DNA of 64,000 bases from Aequorivita sp. HC6-5 (GTDB lineage: Bacteria; Bacteroidota; Bacteroidia; Flavobacteriales; Flavobacteriaceae): assembly GCA_905182755.1 (NCBI GenBank), contig CAJJCS010000002.1, positions 62,001-126,000 on the forward strand. The letters are read 5' to 3'. The notes beneath the pieces were generated by a model. The model was not told where the DNA came from and made no database searches. It worked only from the letters and a program-made list of their open reading frames with translations. Both the position numbers and the translations under genes were made by a program. How positions within the stretch are numbered: the stretch's first letter is position 1; every line of letters starts with the position of its first letter. Shown in pieces: positions 1 to 10,472 of the stretch.

Positions 1-195
1 TGGTGTATTAAAACAGTAGTGCAGCGCAATAGTTAGCTCCACAACTCCTAGTGAGGCTCCTAGGTGTCCTTCTTTTACAGCTACAACACCAATAATAAAA
101 TCTCTTAGCTCTTGGGCCAATTGCGGTAATTGATCTTTAGAAAGTAATCTAAGATCTTTGGGAAATGATATGGTCTCTAATAGGTTTTGTGACAC
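1..195 (-). CDS. dxs: 1-deoxy-D-xylulose-5-phosphate synthase, N-terminal part (truncated by window edge)
   Basis: Reverse-strand translation from GTG at 195: [65 protein letters not shown], typical Dxs N-terminus. Confidence 0.9.
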   Translation of the reverse strand, partial: MSQNLLETISFPKDLRLLSKDQLPQLAQELRDFIIGVVAVKEGHLGASLGVVELTIALHYCFNTP

Positions 196-325
196 AACAC
201 AAAGATACTAGAATTAATACATCGTGCGTGGTTAGTTTTTGTGGTGTATGTAAAATAATGTGTAGCATTATTTTTTTAGTGTATTAACTCAATAACCATT
301 ATTTTTAGGGCTAATAAAACCTATT

Positions 326-775
326 TTGATAACTCCTCACGACGATATTTATTTTATGAAACGCGCCTTGCAAGAAGCGCAAACGGCCTATGATAAATCA
401 GAAATACCTATTGGCGCTGTTATTGTTGCAGATAATCAAATCATAGCAAGGGCACATAATCTTACCCAAACCCTTAATGATGTTACAGCACATGCAGAAA
501 TGCAAGCCATTACAGCGGCCGCTAATTTTTTGGGCGGGAAGTATTTACATAAATGTACGCTATATGTAACCATAGAGCCCTGCCAAATGTGTGCAGGAGC
601 TTTATTTTGGAGTCAAATACCTACCATAGTATATGGCGCCTCTGATTCCCAAAGAGGATGTATTGCAATGAAAACTACTTTGCATCCTAAAACAAAGATA
701 AGTGGTGGGGTTCTTGCCAAAGAGGCGGCTGGCTTACTGCAGCAGTTTTTTATTGAGAAAAGAAACCTTAACTAA
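326..775 (+). CDS. tadA: tRNA-specific adenosine deaminase / nucleoside deaminase
   Basis: HAEMQA and PCQMCAGA zinc-deaminase motifs; TTG start at 326 (ATG alternative at 356). Confidence 0.9.
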   Translation: MITPHDDIYFMKRALQEAQTAYDKSEIPIGAVIVADNQIIARAHNLTQTLNDVTAHAEMQAITAAANFLGGKYLHKCTLYVTIEPCQMCAGALFWSQIPTIVYGASDSQRGCIAMKTTLHPKTKISGGVLAKEAAGLLQQFFIEKRNLN

Positions 776-784
776 AATAGTAAA

Positions 785-823
785 ACAAACAAACCCCACT
801 TTTGTAAAGCGGGGTTTGTTTTG
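785..823. terminator. Bidirectional intrinsic terminator between convergent tadA and csp
   Basis: ACAAACCCC...GGGGTTTGT stem flanked by A-rich and T-rich tracts. Confidence 0.75.
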
Positions 824-835
824 CTAAAAAAAGAA

Positions 836-1027
836 TTATATAGCTGTTACTTGAGCCGCTACTGTTCCTTTTCTTCCTTCTTCTTCAACATATGTTACTT
901 TATCACCTTCGTTAAGAGATGGCCCGTTAACTCCTGTGACGTGTACAAAAATTTCTTGTCCAGTTTCATCATTTGTAATAAAACCAAACCCTTTAGATTC
1001 GTTAAAAAATTTTACTGTTCCTTCCAT
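836..1027 (-). CDS. Cold-shock domain protein
   Basis: 63 aa, MEGTVKFFNESKGFGFITNDETGQEIFVH: RNP1-type CSD motif. Confidence 0.95.
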   Translation of the reverse strand: MEGTVKFFNESKGFGFITNDETGQEIFVHVTGVNGPSLNEGDKVTYVEEEGRKGTVAAQVTAI

Positions 1028-1109
1028 TTTCTAGTTATAATACATTAATAATATAGCAAATGTATGGAAAAATAAATATCAAATGTAGTCTGTAAACGGT
1101 TTTTTGATA

Positions 1110-1355
1110 TTATAACTTATTGTTATTGGTGTATTTACGCATTTTCAAGATGTTTTCTTGATTGAGCATATACTGCTTTACGTCCTTACCTTTCCAACGG
1201 TAATATACAAAAGTTGGCATCCAGATAAAGAACAAGGTAGTAACGCCCAAACCTATGCATAGTTGTGATCTAGCAAGATCTTCTTCACCAATATAAAAGC
1301 CATAGCTTACCAAAATAACTGCTGCAATAAAGAAAATGTATAATAGTATACGCAT
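1110..1355 (-). CDS. Small conserved membrane protein of unknown function
   Basis: 81 aa with two hydrophobic segments, directly downstream of aspS on the same strand. Confidence 0.6.
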   Translation of the reverse strand: MRILLYIFFIAAVILVSYGFYIGEEDLARSQLCIGLGVTTLFFIWMPTFVYYRWKGKDVKQYMLNQENILKMRKYTNNNKL

Positions 1356-1361
1356 GTATTT

Positions 1362-3116
1362 TTATTCTTGAATGTCTAGTTTTAGGTGTAGCTCTGTAAG
1401 CTGAGTGTCATCCAGGGGGGCAGGGGCATCAATCATTACATCACGACCGCTATTGTTTTTTGGGAAGGCTATATAATCTCGAATGGTTTCTTGCCCTCCA
1501 AGAATTGCAACTAGCCTGTCTAGACCAAAAGCAATACCTCCATGAGGTGGCGCACCATACTCAAAGGCATCCATCAAAAATCCAAACTGTGCTTTGGCCT
1601 CTTGCTCACTAAAGCCTAAATGTTTTAACATAGTGGCTTGGGTTTGCTTGTCATGAATACGGATAGAACCTCCACCAATTTCATTTCCGTTTAATACTAA
1701 GTCATAGGCATTTGCCTTCACCTCTCCAGGGCTTGTTTCTAGAAGCTCCATCTGTCCAGGTTTTGGTGATGTAAAGGGATGGTGCATGGCATGATAGTTT
1801 CCTGTTTCTTCATCTAGTTCTAACAGCGGAAAATCAACAACCCACAAGGGTGCAAACTCATCCGGCTTTCTAAGGCCTAATCTTTCTGCCAGTTCCATAC
1901 GTAGTGCACTTAATTGCGCACGTACTTTGTTGGTTTGACCAGAGAGCACACAAATTAAATCTCCAGGTTTTGCTCCAGTAGTTTCTGCCCATTTGGCCAA
2001 ATCTTCTTGGTCATAAAACTTATCTACAGAAGATTTAAAACTACCATCATCATTACAACGGCAATATACCATGCCTAGAGCTCCTATTTGAGGACGTCTT
2101 ACCCAGTCTATTAATTTGTCTATTTCTTTTCTTGTAAAGCTATTTGCTCCTGGCACGGCAATACCAACCACTAATTCTGCAGTGTTAAAGACGTTAAATT
2201 CTTTGTGTTTTGCAACTTGGTTTAATTCTCCAAACTCCATTGCAAAACGAATGTCTGGTTTGTCATTTCCATACAAGCGCATCGCATCATCGTACTGCAT
2301 TCTAGGAAATGCTCCAATACTTACTCCGTTAATTTCTTTTAATAAATGGCGAGTTAATCCTTCAAAGGTGTTAAGAATGTCTTCTTGTTCTACAAAAGCC
2401 ATCTCACAATCTATTTGTGTAAACTCTGGCTGTCTGTCTGCACGTAAATCTTCATCTCTAAAGCATTTTACAATCTGGAAGTATTTATCTAAGCCTCCCA
2501 CCATAAGCAGTTGCTTGAATGTCTGGGGTGATTGAGGTAGTGCGTAAAATTGTCCTTGATTCATTCTACTTGGTACTACAAAATCACGAGCACCCTCTGG
2601 AGTAGATTTAATTAAATACGGGGTTTCTACATCTACAAATCCTTGTCCAGATAAGTAGTTGCGCACTGCCATAGATACTTTGTGCCTAAAGATAAGATTT
2701 TCACGCACTGGATTTCTTCTTATATCCAAGTAGCGATATTTCATACGCAGGTCCTCTCCACCGTCTGTAGTGTCTTCAATAGTAAAAGGCGGTGTAAGTG
2801 AGGCGTTAAGAATTGTCACTTTTGAAACTAATATTTCTATATCCCCTGTTGGCATGTTGGGGTTTTTAGACTCACGTTCTATTACAGTTCCTGAGATTTG
2901 AACAACAAACTCACGCCCAAGTTTTTGAGCTTGCTGTATCATGGTTTTTTGTGTGCGCTGGGCATCAAAGATAAGTTGCGTTACACCATAGCGATCACGA
3001 AGATCTACCCAAACCATAAATCCTTTGTCACGAGTTTTTTGTACCCATCCTGCAAGGGTTACTTCCTGTCCTATGTGTTCGGCCCTTAGTTGACCGTTAG
3101 TATGTGTTCTGTACAT
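1362..3116 (-). CDS. aspS: Aspartate--tRNA ligase
   Basis: 584 aa; class II aaRS motifs ([31 protein letters not shown]), bacterial AspRS architecture. Confidence 0.97.
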   Translation of the reverse strand: MYRTHTNGQLRAEHIGQEVTLAGWVQKTRDKGFMVWVDLRDRYGVTQLIFDAQRTQKTMIQQAQKLGREFVVQISGTVIERESKNPNMPTGDIEILVSKVTILNASLTPPFTIEDTTDGGEDLRMKYRYLDIRRNPVRENLIFRHKVSMAVRNYLSGQGFVDVETPYLIKSTPEGARDFVVPSRMNQGQFYALPQSPQTFKQLLMVGGLDKYFQIVKCFRDEDLRADRQPEFTQIDCEMAFVEQEDILNTFEGLTRHLLKEINGVSIGAFPRMQYDDAMRLYGNDKPDIRFAMEFGELNQVAKHKEFNVFNTAELVVGIAVPGANSFTRKEIDKLIDWVRRPQIGALGMVYCRCNDDGSFKSSVDKFYDQEDLAKWAETTGAKPGDLICVLSGQTNKVRAQLSALRMELAERLGLRKPDEFAPLWVVDFPLLELDEETGNYHAMHHPFTSPKPGQMELLETSPGEVKANAYDLVLNGNEIGGGSIRIHDKQTQATMLKHLGFSEQEAKAQFGFLMDAFEYGAPPHGGIAFGLDRLVAILGGQETIRDYIAFPKNNSGRDVMIDAPAPLDDTQLTELHLKLDIQE

Positions 3117-3372
3117 GGGTATGTGTGTATTTTGTCTTCCCTAAAAGAAGTATGCAAATTTAATAAGTTCTATGATATTGACCGTCTTTTTAAGGGATTT
3201 ATAGCACCTCTAAAAACAACAGAAAGAAATAATTAAAAATTAGGGTGTAAATTTCATGTTATTACAGCTTTTTCTCTGCCTTGGCCTTTTTCTCAGATAG
3301 GCCAACAAAAGCAATAAAAACAATGCTTTATAACTTTCATAGCTATATATTTACATAGTAATTTTGGATTAT

Positions 3373-3503
3373 AGCGAAGTGTAAGAACCTAGATTAACCA
3401 ATAGAAGTATTGGGCACGTATGCCAAAATGATGTTTTTTGTTTCTTACACGTAGTTTTCAATTATACAAAGTCGCCTGTAGCAGTACAGGCGACTTTTTC
3501 TTT
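3373..3503 (+). ncRNA. Candidate stand-alone small RNA with multi-hairpin fold and intrinsic terminator
   Basis: TAATTTTG (TAnnTTTG box) at 3359-3366; GTGTAAGAA(3379-3387)/TTCTTACAC(3442-3450) closing stem; inner hairpins CCAATA-gaag-TATTGG and GGCA-cgta-TGCC (mutually exclusive at one base pair); terminator at 3470-3503. Confidence 0.45.
3469..3503 (+). terminator. Intrinsic terminator reading on + strand
   Basis: AAGTCGCCTGTA-gcag-TACAGGCGACTTTTTCTTTT. Confidence 0.8.
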
Positions 3504-3549
3504 TAAAAATACAGGTCAACATATTGCCCCAGATTTTTGTAATACCTCT

Positions 3550-6500
3550 TTATTGAAGTTTTGTTGGGTTTCTTTGCGCTACAAATACAGCAATTTTCAT
3601 TTTTAGTCGAGTAGCAAAATAGAACAGGATTGGTACAATGATTAATGTCAAAAATGTGGCAATAATTAAACCATATATAACAGTCCAGGCCAAAGGCCCC
3701 CAGAAAATTACATTATCTCCTCCCATATAAATATTAGCATCAAATTCACTAAATAAGGTAAAGAAATTTATGTTTAAGCCAATAGCCAGAGGGATTAGCC
3801 CTAAGACAGTAGTAATTGCTGTTAACAGCACAGGACGTAATCTTGCCTTACCTGCCTGTATGATGCTATCTAGTAAATCTTCTTTTTCAAGGTATTGACT
3901 AGCGTCTAGATCCAGCGTATTTTTCTTTCTATCGATAAGCAGTTGGGTATAATCTAGCAGCACAACACCATTATTAACAACAATACCGGCAAGGGATATA
4001 ATACCCATCATGGTCATGATAATAACAAAAGGAGCTCCAGAAATTACAATACCTCCAAAGACACCAATGAAGCTCAGGAATATAGCTATCATAATAATAA
4101 ATGGTTTAGAGACAGAATTGAATTGAAAAATTAATATCAGAAAAATTAAGCCCAAACCACTAAAAAACGCACCCATTAAAAAGGCCTGTTCTTTATTTTG
4201 TTTTTCTAGTTGCCCTGTGTAATCAATTTTCACGCTATCTGGGATGCCTTCTATATTTAGCATTTCATTTTTTACCTGCGCAACTGCGGCTCCGGCATCT
4301 GTATATCCTGGAGTTAATGCAGAGTACAGTGTTACAATTCTTTTAGATTGTTTGTGCTTTATGGCACTAAATCCAGAGTTATTTTTTTGAGATGCAACTG
4401 TAGAGACTGGTATTTCACGCAGTTTTCCGGTGGGTGTTCTAAAGGTTATAGATTGATTAAAAAGCGCGCTTGAGTTGTAGCGGCTTGCCTTGTTGAAACG
4501 AATATAAATATCATAATCTTCTCCATCTTCTTTGTACACGCCTGCCTTGGCGCCAAATAAAGAATTACGCAGTTGCTGGCCTATTTGCCCAGCATTGACC
4601 CCTAGCTCACCTGCTTTTTCTCTGTCAATGAGAACCTGCATTGCTGGTTTGTCTTTATTGACGTCTATCTTCAGCTCATCTATGGCAGCTATATTTTTGG
4701 TGTTTAAAAAAGCACGCATTTTTTCGGCAGCTGTGATAAGCTCATTATAATCACTACCAGAGAGCTCTATGTTTACAGGTGCTCCTTGTGGAGGGCCATT
4801 AGAGTCTTTCTCTACAGAGATGATAATTCCAGGATAAATTCCCTTTAAATCTTCTTGTACTTTTTTGCGCAATACCTCACTGTCTTCTCCACGGCGGTAT
4901 TTGTACTCTCTCATAGAGGCTGTTATTTTGCCCTTATGAGGCATTTCTGCAGAAGAGCCGCCATCTGTTTGCGGATTCCCAGCACCTTCTCCAACTTGAG
5001 AAACAGCACTTTCTACCAAATAATTAAACCCTCCATCTGTGTACTGGTCACTATTTATAGTGTTGTATACACGCTTTTCAATTTCTTTTGTGATGGCATT
5101 TGTTTTTTCAATAGAAGTCCCTTGGGGATATTCTAGGTAGACAATAATTTGATTGGGTGTGTTGTCTGGAAAAAATTCAATTTTTGTTCTTTGGTTTGAA
5201 ACCGAAATTCCAAATGCTGCAAAAGCTCCAAATAGCATTACAAAAGTAAACCCAATAATAAGATAAGGTCTTGCACCTTTAAAGGCTGTTGTGAGATTTT
5301 TTTTGTACCAATTCTCTAACCTAGTAAGTACTTTGGTTTGAAATGTATTTGCAAGTTTACGGAGTATTAATCTATAGACCCATAACATCGCGGCAGTGAA
5401 TATCATTAGGCTTCCAAGACCGCTATAAGCGCCTCCAAATGCCATAATAAATGCTCCAATACCTATCATAATTGCTGAAATGGCAATGATGTTTTTTAAA
5501 GGCATGTCTTTGTCCTGGGTAGACATAAATTGAGACACCAGCACCGAATTAAAGAATATGGCAACAAATAAAGAGGATCCTAACACCACAGATAGCGTGA
5601 TAGGGAAATAGATCATAAATTGCCCCATTAGCCCTGGCCATAGCCCTAGGGGTATAAATGCAGCGACCGTAGTTGCTGTAGATATAATAATTGGAAATGC
5701 AATTTCTCCAATTCCTTTTTTGGCGGCATCTATGCGGCTAAGCCCTTCCTCGTCCATTAATCGGTATACGTTCTCTACAACTACAATACCATTATCAACC
5801 AACATTCCAAGGCCCATTATTAGTCCAAAAAGTATCATGGTGTTTAATGTGTATCCCATCCAACCCAATATCATTAATGACATAAACATAGACATGGGTA
5901 TTGCAAAACCAACAAACAGCGCATTTTTAAAACCAAGGAAAAACATCAATACCGTTACCACCAAGATGATTCCGAAAATAATGTTATTAACCAAATCATC
6001 TACTTGCCCAATGGTTTTTGATGATTGATCATTGGTGATGTTTACCTGCAGGTTTGAAGGAAATACATTGGCCTGTGTTTGGGCAACAATTCTTTCGATT
6101 TTTTCTGCGGCAGCAACCATGTTTTTCCCAGATCTTTTCTTAACATCTAGCATAACAACTGGGTTGCCGTATTCTCTGGCAAAGGTAGTTCTGTCTTTCT
6201 CTTTAAAACTTACAGTGGCCACATCTTTTAGATAGACTATGTCTCCATTTTCTGACTTTACAACAAAATTTTCTAATTCTTTGGGGTTTTCTATTTCACC
6301 TAAAATCCTGATAGTTCTGCGCTGTCCGCTGGTTTTAAAATTACCTGCAGACATGGTAGTGTTACCATTAGAGATGGCACCTTGAATATCATTAAAACTA
6401 ACAGAAGAGGCCATCATTTTATAGATATCTACAGCAACTTCTACTTCTTTTTCTTGAGCTCCACGAATATCAACTTGCTTTATTTCTTCTAGATTTTCAA

Positions 6501-7038
6501 TTTCATCTTGCAGGTATTCTGCAAATTCTTTTAATTTTTCTACTGGATAATCACCCGAAATATTAATGTTGAGAATGGGCATTTCTTCGCTCATACTGAG
6601 TTCAAAAATAGTAGGTTCTACTTTTGCACCATTAAAGGTAGGCCAATCCTCATTGGAGGTTTGGGTGTCTATCTCGTCTTTAACTTTTTGCTTTGCTTTG
6701 TCTACAGAAATACCTTCATCAAACTCAACTATTACCATAGAGTAGTCTTCTTGAGAGGTGGAGGTTATTTCTACCACATTGCTTACTGTTTTTAATTTAT
6801 CCTCTAGTGGGTCTGTGATAAGTTTTTCAATGTCTTCTGCGGTATTTCCGGGATACACAGAGCTAATGTAAATTTTTGTTTCTCTAATTTCTGGAAAGTT
6901 TTCGCGTGGCATATTATTGTATGCACTTCCTCCTAAAAACAACACCAATAACATTGCCATATAAATGGTTGTTTTGTTATTAATGGCCCAAGATGAAAGT
7001 TTAAACTCTTTCTCGGTATTTTTTTTCTGCTTTGCCAT
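3550..7038 (-). CDS. RND family efflux transporter permease (AcrB/CusA-like)
   Basis: 1162 aa; multiple TM segments, RND motifs (GLIMGLGMLVDNGIVVVENV, ...RPVLLTAITTVLGLIPLA). Confidence 0.95.
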   Translation of the reverse strand: MAKQKKNTEKEFKLSSWAINNKTTIYMAMLLVLFLGGSAYNNMPRENFPEIRETKIYISSVYPGNTAEDIEKLITDPLEDKLKTVSNVVEITSTSQEDYSMVIVEFDEGISVDKAKQKVKDEIDTQTSNEDWPTFNGAKVEPTIFELSMSEEMPILNINISGDYPVEKLKEFAEYLQDEIENLEEIKQVDIRGAQEKEVEVAVDIYKMMASSVSFNDIQGAISNGNTTMSAGNFKTSGQRRTIRILGEIENPKELENFVVKSENGDIVYLKDVATVSFKEKDRTTFAREYGNPVVMLDVKKRSGKNMVAAAEKIERIVAQTQANVFPSNLQVNITNDQSSKTIGQVDDLVNNIIFGIILVVTVLMFFLGFKNALFVGFAIPMSMFMSLMILGWMGYTLNTMILFGLIMGLGMLVDNGIVVVENVYRLMDEEGLSRIDAAKKGIGEIAFPIIISTATTVAAFIPLGLWPGLMGQFMIYFPITLSVVLGSSLFVAIFFNSVLVSQFMSTQDKDMPLKNIIAISAIMIGIGAFIMAFGGAYSGLGSLMIFTAAMLWVYRLILRKLANTFQTKVLTRLENWYKKNLTTAFKGARPYLIIGFTFVMLFGAFAAFGISVSNQRTKIEFFPDNTPNQIIVYLEYPQGTSIEKTNAITKEIEKRVYNTINSDQYTDGGFNYLVESAVSQVGEGAGNPQTDGGSSAEMPHKGKITASMREYKYRRGEDSEVLRKKVQEDLKGIYPGIIISVEKDSNGPPQGAPVNIELSGSDYNELITAAEKMRAFLNTKNIAAIDELKIDVNKDKPAMQVLIDREKAGELGVNAGQIGQQLRNSLFGAKAGVYKEDGEDYDIYIRFNKASRYNSSALFNQSITFRTPTGKLREIPVSTVASQKNNSGFSAIKHKQSKRIVTLYSALTPGYTDAGAAVAQVKNEMLNIEGIPDSVKIDYTGQLEKQNKEQAFLMGAFFSGLGLIFLILIFQFNSVSKPFIIMIAIFLSFIGVFGGIVISGAPFVIIMTMMGIISLAGIVVNNGVVLLDYTQLLIDRKKNTLDLDASQYLEKEDLLDSIIQAGKARLRPVLLTAITTVLGLIPLAIGLNINFFTLFSEFDANIYMGGDNVIFWGPLAWTVIYGLIIATFLTLIIVPILFYFATRLKMKIAVFVAQRNPTKLQ

Positions 7039-7040
7039 AG

Positions 7041-8218
7041 TTATTACAAATTAGTAGGTGATGATTTTTACAGATTGCCCGTCTTTTACGCTACGAGCTC
7101 CTTCTTCAATAATTTGATCTCCGTTCTTCAAGGCCTGACAAGACCTCGATGCTATTTCCTTGTTTTTTTCCTGTTTCAATAATCACACGACTAGCCACTG
7201 CTTTGTCTTGATTTATTTGTTTTAGAATATAGATATATTGTTCTCCTTGTGCATTTTCAGAAATAATACTTTGTGGTATCACAATAGCATTTTTGTTTGT
7301 GTAGTCGTTAATTTTTAATCGTGCAGTTAAGTTAGGCTTGATATTGTTTTTCTTGTTTTCTACCTCGATTTCAGCCTTAAATGTTCTGTTATTAGGATTT
7401 ATAAAACTTCCTGTTTGGCTTATTGTTGTCTCTAGGGTTTCTCCAAGTACAGGAAAGGAAACCTCAACTTGTTTTCCTACTATGACACTGGTTATATATG
7501 TTTCTGGCACATCAGCCTTCACGTACATGTTCTCTAAACTCACAATTCTAAGTATTGCGGTTAGTCCTGGGGCTACCACATTTCCTTTCTCTGTAATAAT
7601 ATCATCAATAGTACCAGAAAAAGGAGCCTTAATACTTGCTTTTGCTACTTGTTGTTGCATAGAGTTAACCGCTTTTACTTGTCCATCATAAGCTGTTTTT
7701 GCTTGAAGGTATTGTATTTCGCTACCAATGTTTTGATTCCATAGGCGCTCCTGTCTCTCAAAAGTTGTTTTGGCAAGTGCCATCTGTACCTGCATTTGTG
7801 CCAATGATTGGCTCATGCCACCATCATCTATAGTGGCAAGAAGCTGTCCTTTTTTTACGCGTTGCCCTTTTGTTACATGTACTTTCTTTAAGATACCACC
7901 CATTTCTGGGGTGATTAGAATGTTTTGATCTGTTTCTACACTTGCTTGCAATTCAACATAATGCTTGAAAACCGTCTTACTAGCTATAAAAGAAGTTATT
8001 AAAGGCATGTTTTTTTCTGGATTTAATGCTGCCAGAGCCTTATCTAATGATTTTATTTGCGTATTTATTTCTTGTTGTTGTAATACAATCTTATCACGTC
8101 TTTTTTGTATTGCTTCCGCGTTTTCAGAGGCTATTACCTCTTGGGTTGTTTCTTGTTTTTGGTCTGCGCAGCTAGTTAGCAAAACCGTGATGGTTAGTAG
8201 TGTGATTATTTTTTTCAT
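7041..8218 (-). CDS. RND efflux periplasmic adaptor (HlyD/MFP family lipoprotein); C-terminus frameshifted
   Basis: Lipobox LLTSC; biotinyl-lipoyl-like core. Listed ORF stops at 7106, but the other frame continues LKNGDQIIEEGARSVKDGQSVKIITY*, consistent with one extra base near 7124-7130. Confidence 0.88.
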
Positions 8219-8242
8219 AATTGATTGTAGTGCTATTTGATC

Positions 8243-9679
8243 TTAGTATTTGTTTTTAATGTCTTCTACAGACATTCTTAAATTTGGGGTATTTAAAACC
8301 GTCTCCATTTCAGCTTTGGCATTTATAATTTCTACCATAGCATTCAAGTGTTGTTGTTGTACCCTAAATAATTGGCTTTGTGCTTGTCTTAAATCAAAAC
8401 TTGTTGCCAAACCTTCTTTAAACTTTACCTGATTTTTATATTCAATACTTCTGGCCAAGACAAGGTTTTTTTCAGTGTTTTGATAACGATCTAGACTATA
8501 CTGATAGTTGCTTTTTGCTCTTTCAAAGTCTAGTTTTACACGCTGGATTGTTTGATCAAAATCTGTTTTTGCTTGGTCTAGGGCTATTTTTGCTTGCTGA
8601 TTTCTAGCATTTCTCAGGCCACTTGAGAAAACAGGGACATTTAATGTTATTCCAAAAGCAGATGATTGATACCAATTTTGATCACTACTGAAAAAATCAA
8701 ACTGATTTCCAAATCCTGTGTTCCCATAATTGATAAAACCATTTAAAGAAGGCATACCCTGGCTTTGTTCAAGTTTTAATTCTATCACGCGCTGGTTGGT
8801 AAGGTTTTCTGCAAGTTTATAGTCCAGGTTTTTTTCGATTTCCAAGGTGTTGTCCAAAAGAGCCAAAGAAATGTTATCAGAGGTGAGCCCTTCAAGGGTA
8901 TTGGTTAACACCACATTTTTATCTACACTAATACCTAAGGTTAGATTTAATAATTGTTTTGCAATATTAAAAGACCTTTGAGCATTACTTAATTGTGTTT
9001 TCTCATCCAATAATGTAATCTCTAACTGCTGTATAGCTTGTTGTTCTATAAGCCCGTTTTCATAAACCTTTGTTGCCTCAAAGAGGTTTTTTTCTAAATT
9101 AGCAATGTTGTTTTTTGTAATTGCTATAAACGCATCTGCCACTAGCACATTTGCATAGGCCTCGATAACTTGTTTTCTTACCTCTAGGTTTGTTTTTTCG
9201 TTTAGATTTTCATTAAAACTAAGGAGCGATTTTACACCTTCAAGCGCATACAAGTAGCTTCCGTCAAAAATAAGTTGGGTAAGGGTGGCATAGGCTCCTA
9301 AATTTTGTTTTGTCCCGAAAACTATAGGAACAAACCCCTGTGGTGCAATGGGTGTCCCAGTGGCTTGTATACCAAAAAACTCCTCAACGGTATTTATCAC
9401 ACTTGTAGTATTGTCAAAGGCAGCAGCAGGCAATAGTGAAACTCGTTGGCTTATGTTGTTTTCGTAAGAAAAATTAGCGTCTATTTGAGGAAGCCCCATT
9501 GCTGTGGCTTCCCACTTTCGTTTTAAAACTTTAGAGATATCTCTTCTAGAATTAATGGTTGCATAACTACTGTCAATTGCAAAAGAGATTGCCTGTTGTA
9601 AAGAAAAAGAGTAGGTTTTGTCTTGGCCATATCCCTGTAGGCTTACTAGAACGCATACTATAATGATGTATTTTTTCAT
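8243..9679 (-). CDS. TolC family outer-membrane efflux protein
   Basis: 478 aa, signal peptide, OEP heptad-rich repeats, operonic with the RND genes. Confidence 0.92.
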   Translation of the reverse strand: MKKYIIIVCVLVSLQGYGQDKTYSFSLQQAISFAIDSSYATINSRRDISKVLKRKWEATAMGLPQIDANFSYENNISQRVSLLPAAAFDNTTSVINTVEEFFGIQATGTPIAPQGFVPIVFGTKQNLGAYATLTQLIFDGSYLYALEGVKSLLSFNENLNEKTNLEVRKQVIEAYANVLVADAFIAITKNNIANLEKNLFEATKVYENGLIEQQAIQQLEITLLDEKTQLSNAQRSFNIAKQLLNLTLGISVDKNVVLTNTLEGLTSDNISLALLDNTLEIEKNLDYKLAENLTNQRVIELKLEQSQGMPSLNGFINYGNTGFGNQFDFFSSDQNWYQSSAFGITLNVPVFSSGLRNARNQQAKIALDQAKTDFDQTIQRVKLDFERAKSNYQYSLDRYQNTEKNLVLARSIEYKNQVKFKEGLATSFDLRQAQSQLFRVQQQHLNAMVEIINAKAEMETVLNTPNLRMSVEDIKNKY

Positions 9680-10284
9680 TAGTCTTGGTTTGATTGTATC
9701 AATTGGTTTAATATGTTTCTACCCTTTGGAGTTACAATACCTCGAAGGTGATATTCTAGGTACATTTCATAAAGTGTTTCTCCCTCATACATGGTGTGGG
9801 GAAATAATGATTCTTCTTTAATGCCAATGATTCCGTTAAAATATATTCTGGCTACAAATTGCACCTCGATGTTTTTACGATATAAATCCTGGTCTAAACC
9901 TGTGTTGAGGTTTTTAACAACACATTGTTGCATATATCCAAATTGGCGTTTTTTTATACTATCATAAATAGTAGGGTAGTACTTTTGAAGTTGGTACCAA
10001 GGAGATGCTTTTTCTTTTTGCATGTATTGCATCACTCTTTTTTTAATGGCGTATAATTCCTCAATCGGGTTTTGTCCCAAATCACAAATGGCATCAATAT
10101 CTTCGCACACTATTTCAAATACATGATCTGTAACCACCGCCACAACTGTTTCTTTATTGCTGAAATGGCTGTAAATGGTTTTTTTAGAAATACCCATTTC
10201 TTTGGCAATGTCATCCATAGTAACACTCTTGAAACCAAGTTTCATGAAGAGTTCTGTAGCCTTTAGGATGATATTTTTTTTCAT
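9679..10284 (-). CDS. TetR/AcrR family transcriptional regulator of the efflux operon
   Basis: MKKNIILKATELFMKLGFKSVTMDDIAKEMGISKKTIYSHFSNKETVV = TetR HTH; start set to ATG 10284 because the upstream ORF extension overlaps the promoter. Confidence 0.92.
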   Translation of the reverse strand: MKKNIILKATELFMKLGFKSVTMDDIAKEMGISKKTIYSHFSNKETVVAVVTDHVFEIVCEDIDAICDLGQNPIEELYAIKKRVMQYMQKEKASPWYQLQKYYPTIYDSIKKRQFGYMQQCVVKNLNTGLDQDLYRKNIEVQFVARIYFNGIIGIKEESLFPHTMYEGETLYEMYLEYHLRGIVTPKGRNILNQLIQSNQD

Positions 10285-10294
10285 AATGCGATGG

Positions 10295-10333
10295 CAAATA
10301 TACAAGGAAACTTTAAAGACAAAAAAAGTTTCC
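10295..10333 (-). promoter_or_regulatory. tetR-operon promoter with embedded inverted-repeat operator
   Basis: Minus strand TTTG-N17-TATATTTG; GGAAACTTT(10306-10314)/AAAGTTTCC(10325-10333) perfect 9-bp inverted repeat over the spacer and -33 region. Confidence 0.6.
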
Positions 10334-10472
10334 AACGTTTAATCTTTTTTTAACATCTACCAATCTCTTTTTTTTGTGATGGGTTATCTTTTGTTAAATT
10401 CAAGTCATAAAAGATTGTGAACATCTCCTTTTAGTATTAAGTTAATCCTTATTTTTGAGGAAATTTTAAAGT

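Noticed and set aside
821-1048. Plus-strand 75-aa ORF
   Set aside because: Antisense to the cold-shock gene and overlaps the terminator.
2116-2535. Plus-strand 139-aa ORF inside aspS
   Set aside because: Fully embedded antisense to a conserved essential gene; no coding signature. The same applies to the antisense ORFs in polA, the RND permease, rpoN, asnS and bamA.
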